This document shows, piece by piece, positions 18,728 to 27,378 of a stretch of DNA of 64,000 nt. Under the pieces are notes generated by a model, which was not told where the DNA came from, did no database searches, and saw only the letters and a list, made by a program, of their open reading frames with translations. This DNA comes from Rhodocyclaceae bacterium (GTDB lineage: Bacteria; Pseudomonadota; Gammaproteobacteria; Burkholderiales; Rhodocyclaceae), in the NCBI GenBank assembly GCA_020445745.1, contig JAGRGB010000028.1, positions 88,605-152,604 on the forward strand. The letters are read 5' to 3'. Made by a program: the position numbers and the translations under genes. Numbering within the stretch: the stretch's first letter is position 1; each line of letters opens with the position of its first letter.

Positions 18728-19168
18728 ATGGCGATGAATCTGCCGCGCCGTCGATGGCTGACGCTGCTGCTGGCGGCACTGTTGGCCGGCTGCGAGAACG
18801 CCGCTGCGCCGTTCATGGTGGACGGCAGCCAGCACGCGATTTCACTGATTCGCGAGCAACGCTACTTCTGGCGATCGGAAGTGGAGCAATCCGTGGTGGT
18901 GTCGCGGCTTCCAGCCTGCCAGCGTCGATATCCGATCGCCGCCGGCAGCACCGACTCGGTGAATATCGAGGTCTACGAGGCCGGCCATCTGCTGTGGGCG
19001 CTGCGTCAGCAGCAACACTGGTATCTCGCCGGCACCGAAAAATGCCTGCTGCAGGAATGGCAGGACCCACCCGCAGAACCGCCGGGTCGAGAGGTCGGCC
19101 GCTTCCTTCGCCGCGACGGCGAACTGGTGTTCGCGCCTGCCGGAGGGGCCAGCGGCAGCATCCGATGA
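18728..19168 (+). CDS. Hypothetical lipoprotein
   Basis: A 146-residue protein with a signal peptide ending LLAALLAGCEN, a clear lipobox. The mature part contains two further cysteines (RLPACQRRYP and EKCLLQEW) and an aromatic-rich stretch HLLWALRQQQHWYLAG. I do not recognise a named family; similar small lipoproteins follow pyrC in Rhodocyclales, which is inference from context. An ATG two codons downstream (18734) is an equal alternative start. It sits between pyrC and the DUF3025 gene on the same strand, eight bases after pyrC. Confidence 0.65.
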   Translation: MAMNLPRRRWLTLLLAALLAGCENAAAPFMVDGSQHAISLIREQRYFWRSEVEQSVVVSRLPACQRRYPIAAGSTDSVNIEVYEAGHLLWALRQQQHWYLAGTEKCLLQEWQDPPAEPPGREVGRFLRRDGELVFAPAGGASGSIR

Positions 19169-19199
19169 CCGCGACCGCAGCGCGCCGGCGGGCTGCCCG

Positions 19200-20015
19200 G
19201 TGAGTTTCGAACTGCCGCGATTGTCCGCCGGACTGCGCCGCCTGTACGCTCCCTACCGCCCGCTGATCGGTGAATCCGCGATGGAGCAGCCGCCGGAACT
19301 GGCCGAAGTGAATGTGCTGTTCGCTCGTCACCGACCGACGAGCGCTGTCGGTCGGCCGCTCCGCGTCGTCGGCAGCGACGGCTTGTCGGCGCTCGAGTAC
19401 GAGCGGCGGGTCCTCGAGCACGGCGAGTTGGAAACGCGGGCATGCTGCTGGCACGACTACTTCAATGCACTGGTGTGGCTCGTGTTTCCGGCCACCAAGG
19501 CGGCCATCAACCGCCGCCACTGCGAGGCCGCGGGCGGCGATGTCGGGCGCGGCGCGGTGCGCGATGCACTGACCCAGTTCGACGAGTGCGGAACCCTCGT
19601 CGTGTCACCGGATGCCGATTTGCTCGATGGCCTTCGCGGGCACCGCTGGGAAGCTACCCTGTGGCAGCAGCGCGCCCGCTTCCTTCGCGATTGCCGCGTG
19701 CTGGTCATCGGGCACGGCACGCTGGACGCGCTCCGCCAGCCGTTTCCAGGGCTGTGTGCGAAGGCGCTGTTCCGCCAGGTGCCGGCCGACTGGCTGTCAC
19801 GGTCGCCGGCGCAGCGCTGGCGCGACGCCGACGCGTGGCTGGCCGGCTGGATCTGCCGCCAGGGCGATCGGCTGGCGCCCCCGGCCTTCTCGCCACTGCC
19901 GCTGTTGGGCTTGCCGGACGTCGTCGCCGACAACGCGTGCGCGAGCTACTACCGCGACAGCGCGCAGTTCCGTCCGCGGCGCGCGCCGGGGCTGGGCGGA
20001 CTGCGCTGCAGTTGA
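19200..20015 (+). CDS. DUF3025 domain protein
   Basis: A 271-residue soluble protein of the DUF3025 family, of unknown function. Recognisable parts are ETRACCWHDYFNALVWLVFP and TKAAINRRHCEA, then FDECGTLVVSPDADLLDGL, VLVIGHGTLDALRQPFPG and, near the end, LLGLPDVVADNACASYYRD. The start is a GTG at 19200. It is the last coding gene before rnpB and follows the small lipoprotein by 31 bases. Confidence 0.78.
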   Translation: MSFELPRLSAGLRRLYAPYRPLIGESAMEQPPELAEVNVLFARHRPTSAVGRPLRVVGSDGLSALEYERRVLEHGELETRACCWHDYFNALVWLVFPATKAAINRRHCEAAGGDVGRGAVRDALTQFDECGTLVVSPDADLLDGLRGHRWEATLWQQRARFLRDCRVLVIGHGTLDALRQPFPGLCAKALFRQVPADWLSRSPAQRWRDADAWLAGWICRQGDRLAPPAFSPLPLLGLPDVVADNACASYYRDSAQFRPRRAPGLGGLRCS

Positions 20016-20157
20016 TCCCGGTGCCGGCCGTGCCGGCAGGTTGATGAGCCGATGCGCGCGGGCGCGAGCCGCCGCCTCGAGCGTGGTCGACTGCCAGCCG
20101 GCGATGCCGGACGGCCTGCCGGAAGCGAACTCCGGCACACCCGGACGCGGATTCCTG

Positions 20158-20163
20158 GATAAT
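20158..20163 (+). promoter_or_regulatory. Predicted -10 box of rnpB
   Basis: GATAAT lies eight to nine bases before the first paired base of the RNase P RNA P1 helix (20172), exactly where a -10 element should be. The region 17 bases further upstream (GCACAC at 20135-20140) is a poor -35. Confidence 0.5.
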
Positions 20164-20171
20164 CCCGGGCG

Positions 20172-20624
20172 GGAAGTTCGCCAGGCAACCGCGGCGCACA
20201 AGTCGAGGAAAGTCCGGGCCCCTCAGAGCAGGATGCCGGCTAACCGCCGGGCGCCATAGGTCGCATGACCGAAAGCGACGGAAAGTGTCGCCCGCAGGGG
20301 CGACCCGCAGCGACCATCGACCCGGGCCGGCATCGCCGGTGGGGCGACCCGAGGTGGTCTCTGCCGGCAACAGAAAGGATACCGCCGACGGCACCGGGTG
20401 CCGGGCAAGGGTGAAATGGTGGGGTAAGAGCCCACCGCGCGGCTGGCAACAGTCGCGGCACGGCAAACCCCATCCGGGGCAAGGCCAAATAGGGGAGCAA
20501 GGGCGTGGCTCGCGTCGCTCCCGGGTAGGCCGCTTGAGCGGCCCGGTAACGGGTCGCCCAGAGGAATGGTTGCCCGACGCCCGAAAGGGCGTCCGACAGA
20601 ACCCGGCTTATCGGCGGACTTCCC
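20172..20624 (+). ncRNA. rnpB: RNase P RNA, bacterial type A
   Basis: The catalytic RNA that trims 5' leaders from tRNA precursors. The ends pair as helix P1: GGAAGTTCGCC at 20172-20182 with GGCGGACTTCC at 20613-20623 (11 pairs, one G-U). The universal core elements occur in order: GAGGAAAGTCCGGGC at 20205-20219, ACAGAAAGGATACC near 20370, the block from GGGTGAAATGGTGGGG to AAGAGCCCACCGC around 20409-20438, AGAGGAATGGTTGCC near 20560, and ACAGAACCCGGCTTA around 20596-20610. Length about 450 is typical. It lies just upstream of mraZ on the same strand. Confidence 0.95.
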
Positions 20625-20675
20625 ACTTTCCCCCACTTCCCGCCGTTTTGCGGTTTTCCGCCCCACTTTTCCCCA
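20621..20675 (-). promoter_or_regulatory. MraZ-box-like TGGGN repeats, opposite orientation, at the rnpB 3' end
   Basis: Read on the minus strand there are TGGGG boxes at 20671-20675, 20661-20665 and 20631-20635 and a TGGGA at 20621-20625. All lie on one 10-bp register, and the 20641 and 20651 positions are skipped. Box plus spacer reads TGGGGAAAAG, like the array in the mraZ promoter about 190 bases downstream. The first box overlaps the rnpB P1 helix. A weak hairpin with a T tract (CCGC-CGTTTT-GCGG-TTTT, about 20642-20656) between the pairs could terminate rnpB. The rest of the 20625-20827 gap shows nothing recognisable. Confidence 0.4.
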
Positions 20676-20827
20676 CCTTCACCCCTTGTTTCGCCCTGCA
20701 ACTAAGGTGATTTATCCCCTTTTCGGCGATTGGGCTTGATTTGAAAGGCTTTTTCGTGTGGGCTCACACCCTTTGCGGCGGCGTTGCTAAGTCATTGTGT
20801 CAACGAGAGAAATTCCAATTGCGTGGC

Positions 20828-20856
20828 TTGACCGGGGGAGGTCTTTACACTAGAGT
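20828..20856 (+). promoter_or_regulatory. mraZ (dcw cluster) promoter
   Basis: TTGACC (20828-20833), a 17-base spacer, then TAGAGT (20851-20856): a good sigma-70 promoter facing mraZ. The last base of the -10 box is the first base of the MraZ operator array, so bound MraZ would block RNA polymerase. Confidence 0.65.
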
Positions 20857-20890
20857 GGTGATTGGTGGAGAAAAGTGGGTAAAAGTGGGC
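20856..20890 (+). promoter_or_regulatory. MraZ operator: four TGGNN boxes with 10-bp period
   Basis: TGGTG at 20856, TGGAG at 20866, TGGGT at 20876 and TGGGC at 20886, each separated by five bases (mostly AAAAG). E. coli MraZ is known to bind TGGGN direct repeats with 5-bp spacers in its own promoter; this layout fits with one extra repeat. It implies autorepression of the dcw cluster. The array ends 35 bases before the mraZ ATG. Confidence 0.75.
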
Positions 20891-20924
20891 GGCAGTGTCG
20901 TCCGCCGGGAGGATCGTCGCAGGC

Positions 20925-21371
20925 ATGTTCCAGGGAGCGTCACAGCTTACGCTCGATGCCAAGGGTCGCGTCGCGATTCCGGCCAAGCATCGCGACGCGC
21001 TATCGACCCTGTCGGGCGGCCGTCTGGTGCTGACCGCCCACCCCCACCGCTGCCTGTTGTTGTATCCGGAACCGGCCTGGGAGCCCAAGCGCGACGAAGT
21101 GCTGCGCAAATCGAGCTTCGAGCCGCGAGCTGCGTTGCTCAAGCGCCTGTTGGTGGGCTTCGCCCAGGAAGAGAGCATGGATGCGGCGGGGCGTGTACTG
21201 GTCTCGCCATCGCTGAGGCAGTTCGCGCAACTCGAAAAGCAGGTCTGGCTGGTGGGGCAGGGAAGTCATTTCGAACTCTGGTCGGACGAGGGCTGGCAGA
21301 GCCAGTTGGAGAAGATGGTGGCTATCGGTGTCGATCTGTTGCCGCCGGGCATGGAGGATTTCTCGCTGTGA
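20925..21371 (+). CDS. mraZ: Transcriptional regulator MraZ
   Basis: A 148-residue AbrB-like regulator with two MraZ repeats: [20 protein letters not shown], and later [19 protein letters not shown] with [14 protein letters not shown]. The conserved D-x-K/A-G-R DNA-binding motif occurs in both repeats (DAKGR, DAAGR). It represses the dcw promoter by binding the array just upstream. The start is the ATG at 20925, with GGGAGGA about ten bases before it; a GTG ten codons upstream is unlikely because it would put the ribosome site inside the gene. It overlaps rsmH by four bases (GTGA). Confidence 0.95.
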   Translation: MFQGASQLTLDAKGRVAIPAKHRDALSTLSGGRLVLTAHPHRCLLLYPEPAWEPKRDEVLRKSSFEPRAALLKRLLVGFAQEESMDAAGRVLVSPSLRQFAQLEKQVWLVGQGSHFELWSDEGWQSQLEKMVAIGVDLLPPGMEDFSL

Positions 21372-22303
21372 GCGCCCCGTCCGGACATGTCACGGTGCTG
21401 CTCGAGGAGGCGGTCGAGGCTCTCGCCGTCCGTGGCGACGGCATCTACGTGGATGGCACCTTCGGACGCGGTGGCCACAGCCGGGCGATCCTCGCACAGC
21501 TCGGCCCCGGCGGACGTCTGATCGCACTCGATCGTGACCCTTCCGCAGTCGCGGCTGCCGCGGCGATCCGCGATTCGCGATTCACGATCGTGCATGCGCC
21601 CTTCAGCGATCTCGGTCGTGCCCTCGACGAGCACGATGTCGGACTGGTGCAAGGGGTGCTGCTGGACCTCGGCGTCTCTTCACCGCAACTCGACGAGCCC
21701 GTGCGGGGCATGAGTTTTCGCTTCGATGCGCCACTCGACATGCGCATGGATACCAGCCGCGGTCGGACCGCGGCGCAATGGCTGGCCGAGGCGCCGGTGG
21801 GTCGGATCAGGGAGGTGCTCAGGGACTATGGGGAAGAACGGTTTGCTCATGCGATTGCAAAGGCGCTTGTTGCTGCTCGGGCAGGGCAACCTGTTGCAAC
21901 CACTGGACAGCTTGCCGCTATCGTGGAGAAAGCGGTCCGTACACGTGAGCCGGGCCAGCACCCGGCGACTCGCACCTTCCAGGCTCTACGGATTCTCGTC
22001 AATCAGGAACTCGAGGAGCTCTCGCTAGTCCTGCCGCAGTGCGTGGATCGACTGGCGCCGGGCGGCCGCCTGGTGGTTATCAGCTTCCATTCGCTGGAAG
22101 ACCGCATCGTCAAGCGCTTCATGCGCGACGCGGCGCGGCCGCCGCAGCTACCGTCGCGGCTGCCGCTGCGGGCGTGCGAACTGCCGCCGCCGGCGCTGAG
22201 CCTGGTGGGTCGCGCGAGGCGGCCGAGCGAAGCCGAACGCAGTGCCAACCCCCGCGCACGCAGTGCGGTGATGCGGGTCGCCGAACGGCGGGAGGCGGCA
22301 TGA
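21368..22303 (+). CDS. rsmH: 16S rRNA (cytosine1402-N4)-methyltransferase
   Basis: A 311-residue SAM-dependent enzyme (formerly MraW) that N4-methylates C1402 of 16S rRNA, the same nucleotide whose ribose is methylated by RsmI (16768). Signatures: [82 protein letters not shown] and [17 protein letters not shown]. The start is a GTG overlapping the mraZ stop. It is followed by a 38-codon open frame that overlaps its stop by ATGA. Confidence 0.95.
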   Translation: MSAPSGHVTVLLEEAVEALAVRGDGIYVDGTFGRGGHSRAILAQLGPGGRLIALDRDPSAVAAAAAIRDSRFTIVHAPFSDLGRALDEHDVGLVQGVLLDLGVSSPQLDEPVRGMSFRFDAPLDMRMDTSRGRTAAQWLAEAPVGRIREVLRDYGEERFAHAIAKALVAARAGQPVATTGQLAAIVEKAVRTREPGQHPATRTFQALRILVNQELEELSLVLPQCVDRLAPGGRLVVISFHSLEDRIVKRFMRDAARPPQLPSRLPLRACELPPPALSLVGRARRPSEAERSANPRARSAVMRVAERREAA

Positions 22304-22416
22304 CCGGGCAGCGCTGTCGAGCGGCGCATCAGGCTCGCCGGCGAGGTATCGCCGACGCGAATGCGGCCGGTCGCGCCGATCGCCGGGCGCGCGGCGGCAG
22401 GGCGGCGGCGCCATGA
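22300..22416 (+). CDS. Possible bridging mini-ORF between rsmH and ftsL
   Basis: A 38-codon open frame whose ATG overlaps the rsmH stop (ATGA at 22300-22303) and whose TGA overlaps the ftsL ATG (22413-22416). GGGAGG lies four bases before its ATG, a better ribosome site than the one for ftsL itself. The product would be very Arg/Ala-rich (for example [11 protein letters not shown]) with no known domain. It may simply pass ribosomes from rsmH to ftsL rather than make a functional peptide, or it may be coincidence. Confidence 0.3.
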   Translation: MTGQRCRAAHQARRRGIADANAAGRADRRARGGRAAAP

Positions 22417-22679
22417 GCCGGGTCCAGATCCTGCTGGTCGCGCTGGTGGTGCTGAGCGCCCTCGGCGTGGTTTCGGCGCAGCACGAATCGCGCAAGCTGG
22501 TCTCGGCCTACGAGCAGGAGCGCTCGCGCATGCAGCAACTCGAGATCGAATGGGGCCAGCTGCAACTCGAGCAGAGCACCCTCGCAAACCACTCGCGCGT
22601 CGAGCGCATCGCCCGTGAGCAGCTCCGCATGGCGGTCCCCGATCCCGCCAGTGTGTTGCTGCTGGAGCGTCGCAGATGA
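22413..22679 (+). CDS. ftsL: Cell division protein FtsL
   Basis: An 88-residue bitopic inner-membrane protein. One membrane segment (residues about 4-22) is followed by a leucine-heptad coiled coil (EQERSRMQQLEIEWGQLQLE) and the family-typical RVERIAREQLRM. FtsL forms the FtsQLB complex that activates septal peptidoglycan synthesis. It is short, as FtsL usually is. There is no good ribosome site of its own (the preceding bases are GGCGGCGGCGCC), and it overlaps ftsI by four bases, so translation is presumably coupled on both sides. Confidence 0.9.
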   Translation: MSRVQILLVALVVLSALGVVSAQHESRKLVSAYEQERSRMQQLEIEWGQLQLEQSTLANHSRVERIAREQLRMAVPDPASVLLLERRR

Positions 22680-24445
22680 GGCGAAATTCGAAAAGCGTAA
22701 CCTTCAACCGCAATCCTCTGCTCGCGCGGGACCTGCCGATCTGGCGCCCGCGCGTCGTGCTGCTGGCCCTGCTGGCGGGCTCGTTCGCGCTGGTCGGGCG
22801 GGCCGCCTATCTGCAGGGCGTCAATGACGATTTCCTGCAGGCCAAGGGTGAATCCCGCTTCTCGCGCGTCCTGACGATGCCGGCCAATCGCGGTCGCATC
22901 CTCGACCGCAGCGGCGACGTGCTGGCGATCAGCACGCCGGTGAAGTCGGTCGCGTGGTCGCCGCCGTTGCCGGAACGGGAGGGCGCTGAAGTCGTGCGCC
23001 CTCAACCGGCGCAGCTGCGCAAGCTCGCCGGCTTGCTGCAGATGGACGTACACGAGCTCACCCGCAAGCTCGACGGCGCCACAGATTTCACCTATCTGAA
23101 ACGACAGCTGTCGCCGGACGACGCCAGCCGGGTCGCGGCGCTCGCGATCCCCGGCATCCATCTCGAACAGGAATTCCGGCGCTACTACCCCGGCGGCGAA
23201 GCGACCGCCCACTTGCTGGGCTTCACCGGCGATGGCGACAGCGGCCAGGAAGGCGTCGAACTCGCGTTCGACGACCGCCTGGCGGGTGTCGATGGGTCGC
23301 GCCGGGTGATCAAGGATCGCCGTGGACGGATCGTCGAGGACGTCGAGTCGATCCGGCTTCCCCAGGAGGGCACGGACCTGCAGCTCTCGATCGACGGCAG
23401 GATCCAGCATCTCGCCTACACTGCCCTAAAGGAGGCTGTCGCCCAACACAAGGCGCGCGCTGGCGGCGTCGTCGTCCTCGACGCCCGCAGCGGCGAAGTG
23501 CTGGCCCTGGTAAACAGCCCCAGCTTCAACCCCAACGATCGGCGTGAGCTGTTCGGTGCACGCCTGCGCAATCGCGCGCTCACCGACACCTACGAGCCCG
23601 GTTCGACGATGAAACCGTTTACCGCAGCCATGGCCCTCGACCTGGGCACGTACCGTTTCGACACCGTCGTCGACACCGGCGAAGGGCGCATGACGATCGG
23701 CAACAGAACGATCCGCGACACCAAGAAGCATGGCCTGCTTACCGTCGCAGAGGTGATCCAGAAATCGTCCAACGTCGGTGCCGCGACGATCGCATTGAGC
23801 TTCGATCCGAAGGTGATGTGGGGCTATTTCGACCGGCTCGGCTTCGGTGCGCCGCTCGATCTCGGCTTCCCCGGCGAAGCGGGCGGCCGGCTGCGGCCGC
23901 CGGCCAGCTGGAAGCCGATCGAACAGGCGACGATGTCCTACGGCCACGGCCTGTCGGTGACGCTGATGCAGATGGCTCATGCCTATCTGGCGCTTGCCCG
24001 CGAGGGCGATCTGATCCCGGTCAGCCTGCTCCGGTCGCCGGGCGCTCCGGCCCATGGCCGGCAGGTGTTCTCGCCGCAGACCGCGCAGGCGATCCGCAGC
24101 ATGCTGGAGCTGGTCGTGCAGGAAGGCGGTACTGCGCCGATGGCCCAGGTCGCCGGCTACCGGGTCGGCGGCAAGACCGGCACCGCCCACAAGATCGAAG
24201 ACGGTCGCTACGCGGACAAGTACGTGGCCTCGTTCGTCGGTGTCGCGCCGATGTCGGATCCGCGGCTGGTGGTGGCAGTGATGATCGACGAGCCGGGCAA
24301 CGGCAAGCATTACGGCGGCACGGTGGCCGGGCCGGTCTTCGCACAGATCGTCGCCGGCGCCTTGCGCAGCCTCGGGGTGCCTCCGGACGCGCCGCTGACG
24401 CCGGTGCGCGTGGCGCAACAAGCTTCCCCCGCGGAGAGGATGTGA
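22676..24445 (+). CDS. ftsI: Septal peptidoglycan transpeptidase FtsI (PBP3)
   Basis: A 589-residue class B penicillin-binding protein that crosslinks septal peptidoglycan with FtsW. It has a cytoplasmic N-terminus, one membrane segment (about 25-45), a pedestal domain (RGRILDRSGDVLAIS) and a transpeptidase domain with all three catalytic motifs: STMK in YEPGSTMKPFT, SSN in IQKSSNVGA and KTG in VGGKTGTAHK. Length is usual. Its ATG overlaps the ftsL stop and its own stop overlaps the GTG of murE. Confidence 0.96.
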   Translation: MRRNSKSVTFNRNPLLARDLPIWRPRVVLLALLAGSFALVGRAAYLQGVNDDFLQAKGESRFSRVLTMPANRGRILDRSGDVLAISTPVKSVAWSPPLPEREGAEVVRPQPAQLRKLAGLLQMDVHELTRKLDGATDFTYLKRQLSPDDASRVAALAIPGIHLEQEFRRYYPGGEATAHLLGFTGDGDSGQEGVELAFDDRLAGVDGSRRVIKDRRGRIVEDVESIRLPQEGTDLQLSIDGRIQHLAYTALKEAVAQHKARAGGVVVLDARSGEVLALVNSPSFNPNDRRELFGARLRNRALTDTYEPGSTMKPFTAAMALDLGTYRFDTVVDTGEGRMTIGNRTIRDTKKHGLLTVAEVIQKSSNVGAATIALSFDPKVMWGYFDRLGFGAPLDLGFPGEAGGRLRPPASWKPIEQATMSYGHGLSVTLMQMAHAYLALAREGDLIPVSLLRSPGAPAHGRQVFSPQTAQAIRSMLELVVQEGGTAPMAQVAGYRVGGKTGTAHKIEDGRYADKYVASFVGVAPMSDPRLVVAVMIDEPGNGKHYGGTVAGPVFAQIVAGALRSLGVPPDAPLTPVRVAQQASPAERM

Positions 24446-25944
24446 CGACCGAAGGCGCACGGCGACTGCTCGGCCGGCTGGAGGCCATCGGTGCCCGGCC
24501 GGAGGGCATCAGCGCCGATTCACGGGCGATCTCGACCGGCGACCTGTTCGTCGCCTATCCCGGCTTCAGCAACGACGGTCGTCGCTTCATCGGCGACGCC
24601 CTCGCGCGTGGCGCAGCGGCGGTGCTGTGGGAAGCCGAGGGCGGGGAATGGCCGGCACAGTACGAACTGCCGAATCTGCCGGTGCGGGGGCTGCGAGACC
24701 AGGTTGGCGATCTCGCCGACCAGATATTCAACGAGCCGAGCCGCCGCCTGTGGGTCGCCGGCGTCACCGGCACCAACGGCAAGACCACGGTCAGCCAGTG
24801 GCTTGCCCGCGCAATGCAGGAACTGGGCGGGCGCTGTGCGATCATCGGCACCCTCGGCTGGGGATTCCCCGGCAGCCTCGAGGCCGGGCTGCATACCACG
24901 CCGGACGCGGTGGACGTGCATCGCCAGCTCGACCGCTTCGGGCGTGCCGGTGCCGATTCGGTGGCGATGGAGGTGTCGTCGATCGGCCTCGACCAGGGCC
25001 GCGTGAACGGCGTGCGCTTCGATCTCGCGATCTTCACCAACCTGACCCGCGATCACCTCGACTACCACGGCGACATGGCGTGCTATGCGCGTGCCAAGGC
25101 GCAGCTGTTCGAATCCAAGGACATCGGCGCCGCGGTGATCAATGCCGATGACGCCTTCGGCCGCGAACAGGCGCGGAAGCTGATCGGCCGTGGCGTGCGG
25201 GTCATCGCCTACGGCCTCGAGCGCGCCCGCGAGGCGCAGCTCCCAGGCGCTGAATTCGTACTCGCCGACGCCTTGAGGAACACCCTTGCGGGCCAGCAAT
25301 TCCGCCTGTGCTGGAGACACCACAGGCTGCCGATGAGCCCGCAGAGCATCGGCAGCTTCAACGTATCGAACATGCTCGCGGTGATCGCCTGCCTGCTGGC
25401 GCGGGGCGTCGACATCGACGCCGCGGCGCGGGTGGTCGGCCACCTGAATGCGCCGGAAGGGCGGATGCAGCTCATCGGTGGCATCGCCGAGCCACTGGTG
25501 GTGGTCGATTACGCCCACACTCCGGATGCGCTGACCCAGGTGCTGAGCGCAACCCGGTCCACCGCCGATACCCGCGAAGGCCGCCTGATCTGCGTGTTCG
25601 GTTGTGGTGGTGATCGCGACACCGGCAAGCGGCCGCTGATGGGAGAGGTCGCGGCACGCCTGGCCGACAAGGTGATCCTGACCAGCGACAATCCGCGCGG
25701 CGAGGATCCTGAGCAGATCCTGTCGGACATCGCCGCCGGCGCGCCGGCAGCCGACCGCATCCTCGATCGCAGCGAGGCGATCCGTCATGCATTGCTCGGC
25801 GCTGCGGCCGACGACGTCGTCGTGCTCGCCGGCAAGGGACACGAGGACTACCAGGAAGTCGGTGGCGTGCGCAGACACTATTCGGACATCGAGCAGTCCC
25901 GCGAGGCGCTGGCTGCCTGGCGCGACGCCAGGAGCGAGGCATGA
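24442..25944 (+). CDS. murE: UDP-MurNAc-L-Ala-D-Glu:meso-diaminopimelate ligase
   Basis: A 500-residue Mur ligase adding the third stem residue. The ATP loop is [15 protein letters not shown], followed by TTPDAVDV, the carbamylated-lysine region YARAKAQLFES and the central LVVVDYAHTPDALTQVL. The substrate-choosing motif is DNPR (TSDNPRGEDP), the mark of diaminopimelate-specific rather than lysine-specific enzymes. It begins with GTG at 24442, overlapping the ftsI stop by four bases, preceded by GGAGAGGAT. Confidence 0.95.
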   Translation: MTTEGARRLLGRLEAIGARPEGISADSRAISTGDLFVAYPGFSNDGRRFIGDALARGAAAVLWEAEGGEWPAQYELPNLPVRGLRDQVGDLADQIFNEPSRRLWVAGVTGTNGKTTVSQWLARAMQELGGRCAIIGTLGWGFPGSLEAGLHTTPDAVDVHRQLDRFGRAGADSVAMEVSSIGLDQGRVNGVRFDLAIFTNLTRDHLDYHGDMACYARAKAQLFESKDIGAAVINADDAFGREQARKLIGRGVRVIAYGLERAREAQLPGAEFVLADALRNTLAGQQFRLCWRHHRLPMSPQSIGSFNVSNMLAVIACLLARGVDIDAAARVVGHLNAPEGRMQLIGGIAEPLVVVDYAHTPDALTQVLSATRSTADTREGRLICVFGCGGDRDTGKRPLMGEVAARLADKVILTSDNPRGEDPEQILSDIAAGAPAADRILDRSEAIRHALLGAAADDVVVLAGKGHEDYQEVGGVRRHYSDIEQSREALAAWRDARSEA

Positions 25945-27329
25945 TGAGCGATCTGCCGTTCCTCGCGAAGGCCAGCGGGGGGCGCGCGACGACCGGCGCA
26001 AGCTTCGACGGAATTGCCACCGACAGCCGTTCGGTGGCTGCCGGGCAGCTGTTCGTCGCGCTGCGCGGCGAGCGCTTCGACGGTCACGGATTCGTCGAAG
26101 CCGCCCTTGCCCGCGGTGCGGCGGCGGCGGTCGTCGACCAGCACTGGTTCGACGGCGCGCCGGAAGCGGCGCGCGCCTGGCCGCTGCTGGTGGTGGGCGA
26201 CACGCGGAGTGCGCTCGGCGACATCGCCCGCCGTTGGCGGGCGTGCTTCGAGATCCCGGTGATCGGGGTCACCGGCAGCAACGGAAAGACCACCGTCAAG
26301 GAGATGTGCGCCGCCATTCTGCGCGCCCAGGCGGCCTTGGACGGAGCCGATCCGGCAACTTCGGTGCTGGCCACCGAGGGCAACCTCAACAATGACATCG
26401 GCCTGCCGCTGACCGTATCGCAGATGGCGCCGCAGCACCGCTTCGCGGTGATCGAGATGGGCATGAACAGGCCCGGCGAGATCGCCCGGCTGGCGTCGAT
26501 CGCCGCACCCACCGTGGCAGTCGTGACCAATGCCCAACGGGCCCACCTCGAGGGCATGGGTGGAATCGACGCGGTTGCCGAGGAGAAGGGCGCCATCTAT
26601 GGCGGCCTGCGGCCGGACGGCATCGCGGTGATCAATGCGGACGATCCCCATGCCGACCTGTGGCGACGTCAAAGCTCAGGTTTCGCGTGCCGCTCGTTCG
26701 GTGTCGCCCATGCCGCCGACATCCACGCCACTTACATCCTGAAAGGGCACGGCGCAGAGCTGTCGGTGCACACTCCGGCAGCCACGTTCGAGCTGGCGCT
26801 GCAGGTGCCGGGACGCCACAACGTCCTCAATGCCCTGGCCGCGACCGCCGCGACCCTTGCTGCGGGTGCCGCCGTGGAGGCGGTTCGTCGCGGGCTCGAA
26901 AGCTTTCGCGGCACCAAGGGGCGGCTCGAACGCAAAGCCGGCGTCAATGGCGCGGTCGTGATCGACGACAGCTACAACGCCAACCCGGATTCGCTGATCG
27001 CCGGCATCGACGTCCTGGCGGCCACCCCCGGGCGAACGATCCTGGTGCTCGGTGACATGGGCGAGGTCGGATCCAACAGCGCCCAGTTGCACGACGAGGT
27101 CGGCGGCTACGCCAAGAGCGCAGGGGTCGACCAGTTGTTCGCCCTGGGGGAGATGAGCGAGGTCGCGGCCCGCAACTTCGGAGAAGGCGGGCGCCATTTC
27201 GGGCGCCCTGAGGACCTCGTGAGCGCGCTGCGCAATGCCATGAACGCGGACACCGTGGTGCTTGTCAAGGGCTCCCGCTTCATGCGCATGGAACGGATCG
27301 TGGACGGCATCGTGGTGCCGAAACCCTGA
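25941..27329 (+). CDS. murF: UDP-MurNAc-tripeptide:D-Ala-D-Ala ligase
   Basis: A 462-residue Mur ligase that adds D-Ala-D-Ala to give the pentapeptide precursor. Signatures: [20 protein letters not shown], the ATP loop [43 protein letters not shown] and [13 protein letters not shown]. Two adjacent ATGs open the gene; the first overlaps the murE stop. It is followed by 49 bases before mraY, one of the longer gaps in this cluster. Confidence 0.95.
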   Translation: MMSDLPFLAKASGGRATTGASFDGIATDSRSVAAGQLFVALRGERFDGHGFVEAALARGAAAAVVDQHWFDGAPEAARAWPLLVVGDTRSALGDIARRWRACFEIPVIGVTGSNGKTTVKEMCAAILRAQAALDGADPATSVLATEGNLNNDIGLPLTVSQMAPQHRFAVIEMGMNRPGEIARLASIAAPTVAVVTNAQRAHLEGMGGIDAVAEEKGAIYGGLRPDGIAVINADDPHADLWRRQSSGFACRSFGVAHAADIHATYILKGHGAELSVHTPAATFELALQVPGRHNVLNALAATAATLAAGAAVEAVRRGLESFRGTKGRLERKAGVNGAVVIDDSYNANPDSLIAGIDVLAATPGRTILVLGDMGEVGSNSAQLHDEVGGYAKSAGVDQLFALGEMSEVAARNFGEGGRHFGRPEDLVSALRNAMNADTVVLVKGSRFMRMERIVDGIVVPKP

Positions 27330-27378
27330 CGGAGATCGGGTCGCGGGTGACCGGCGACCAGGGAGAGCGCAACAACAA

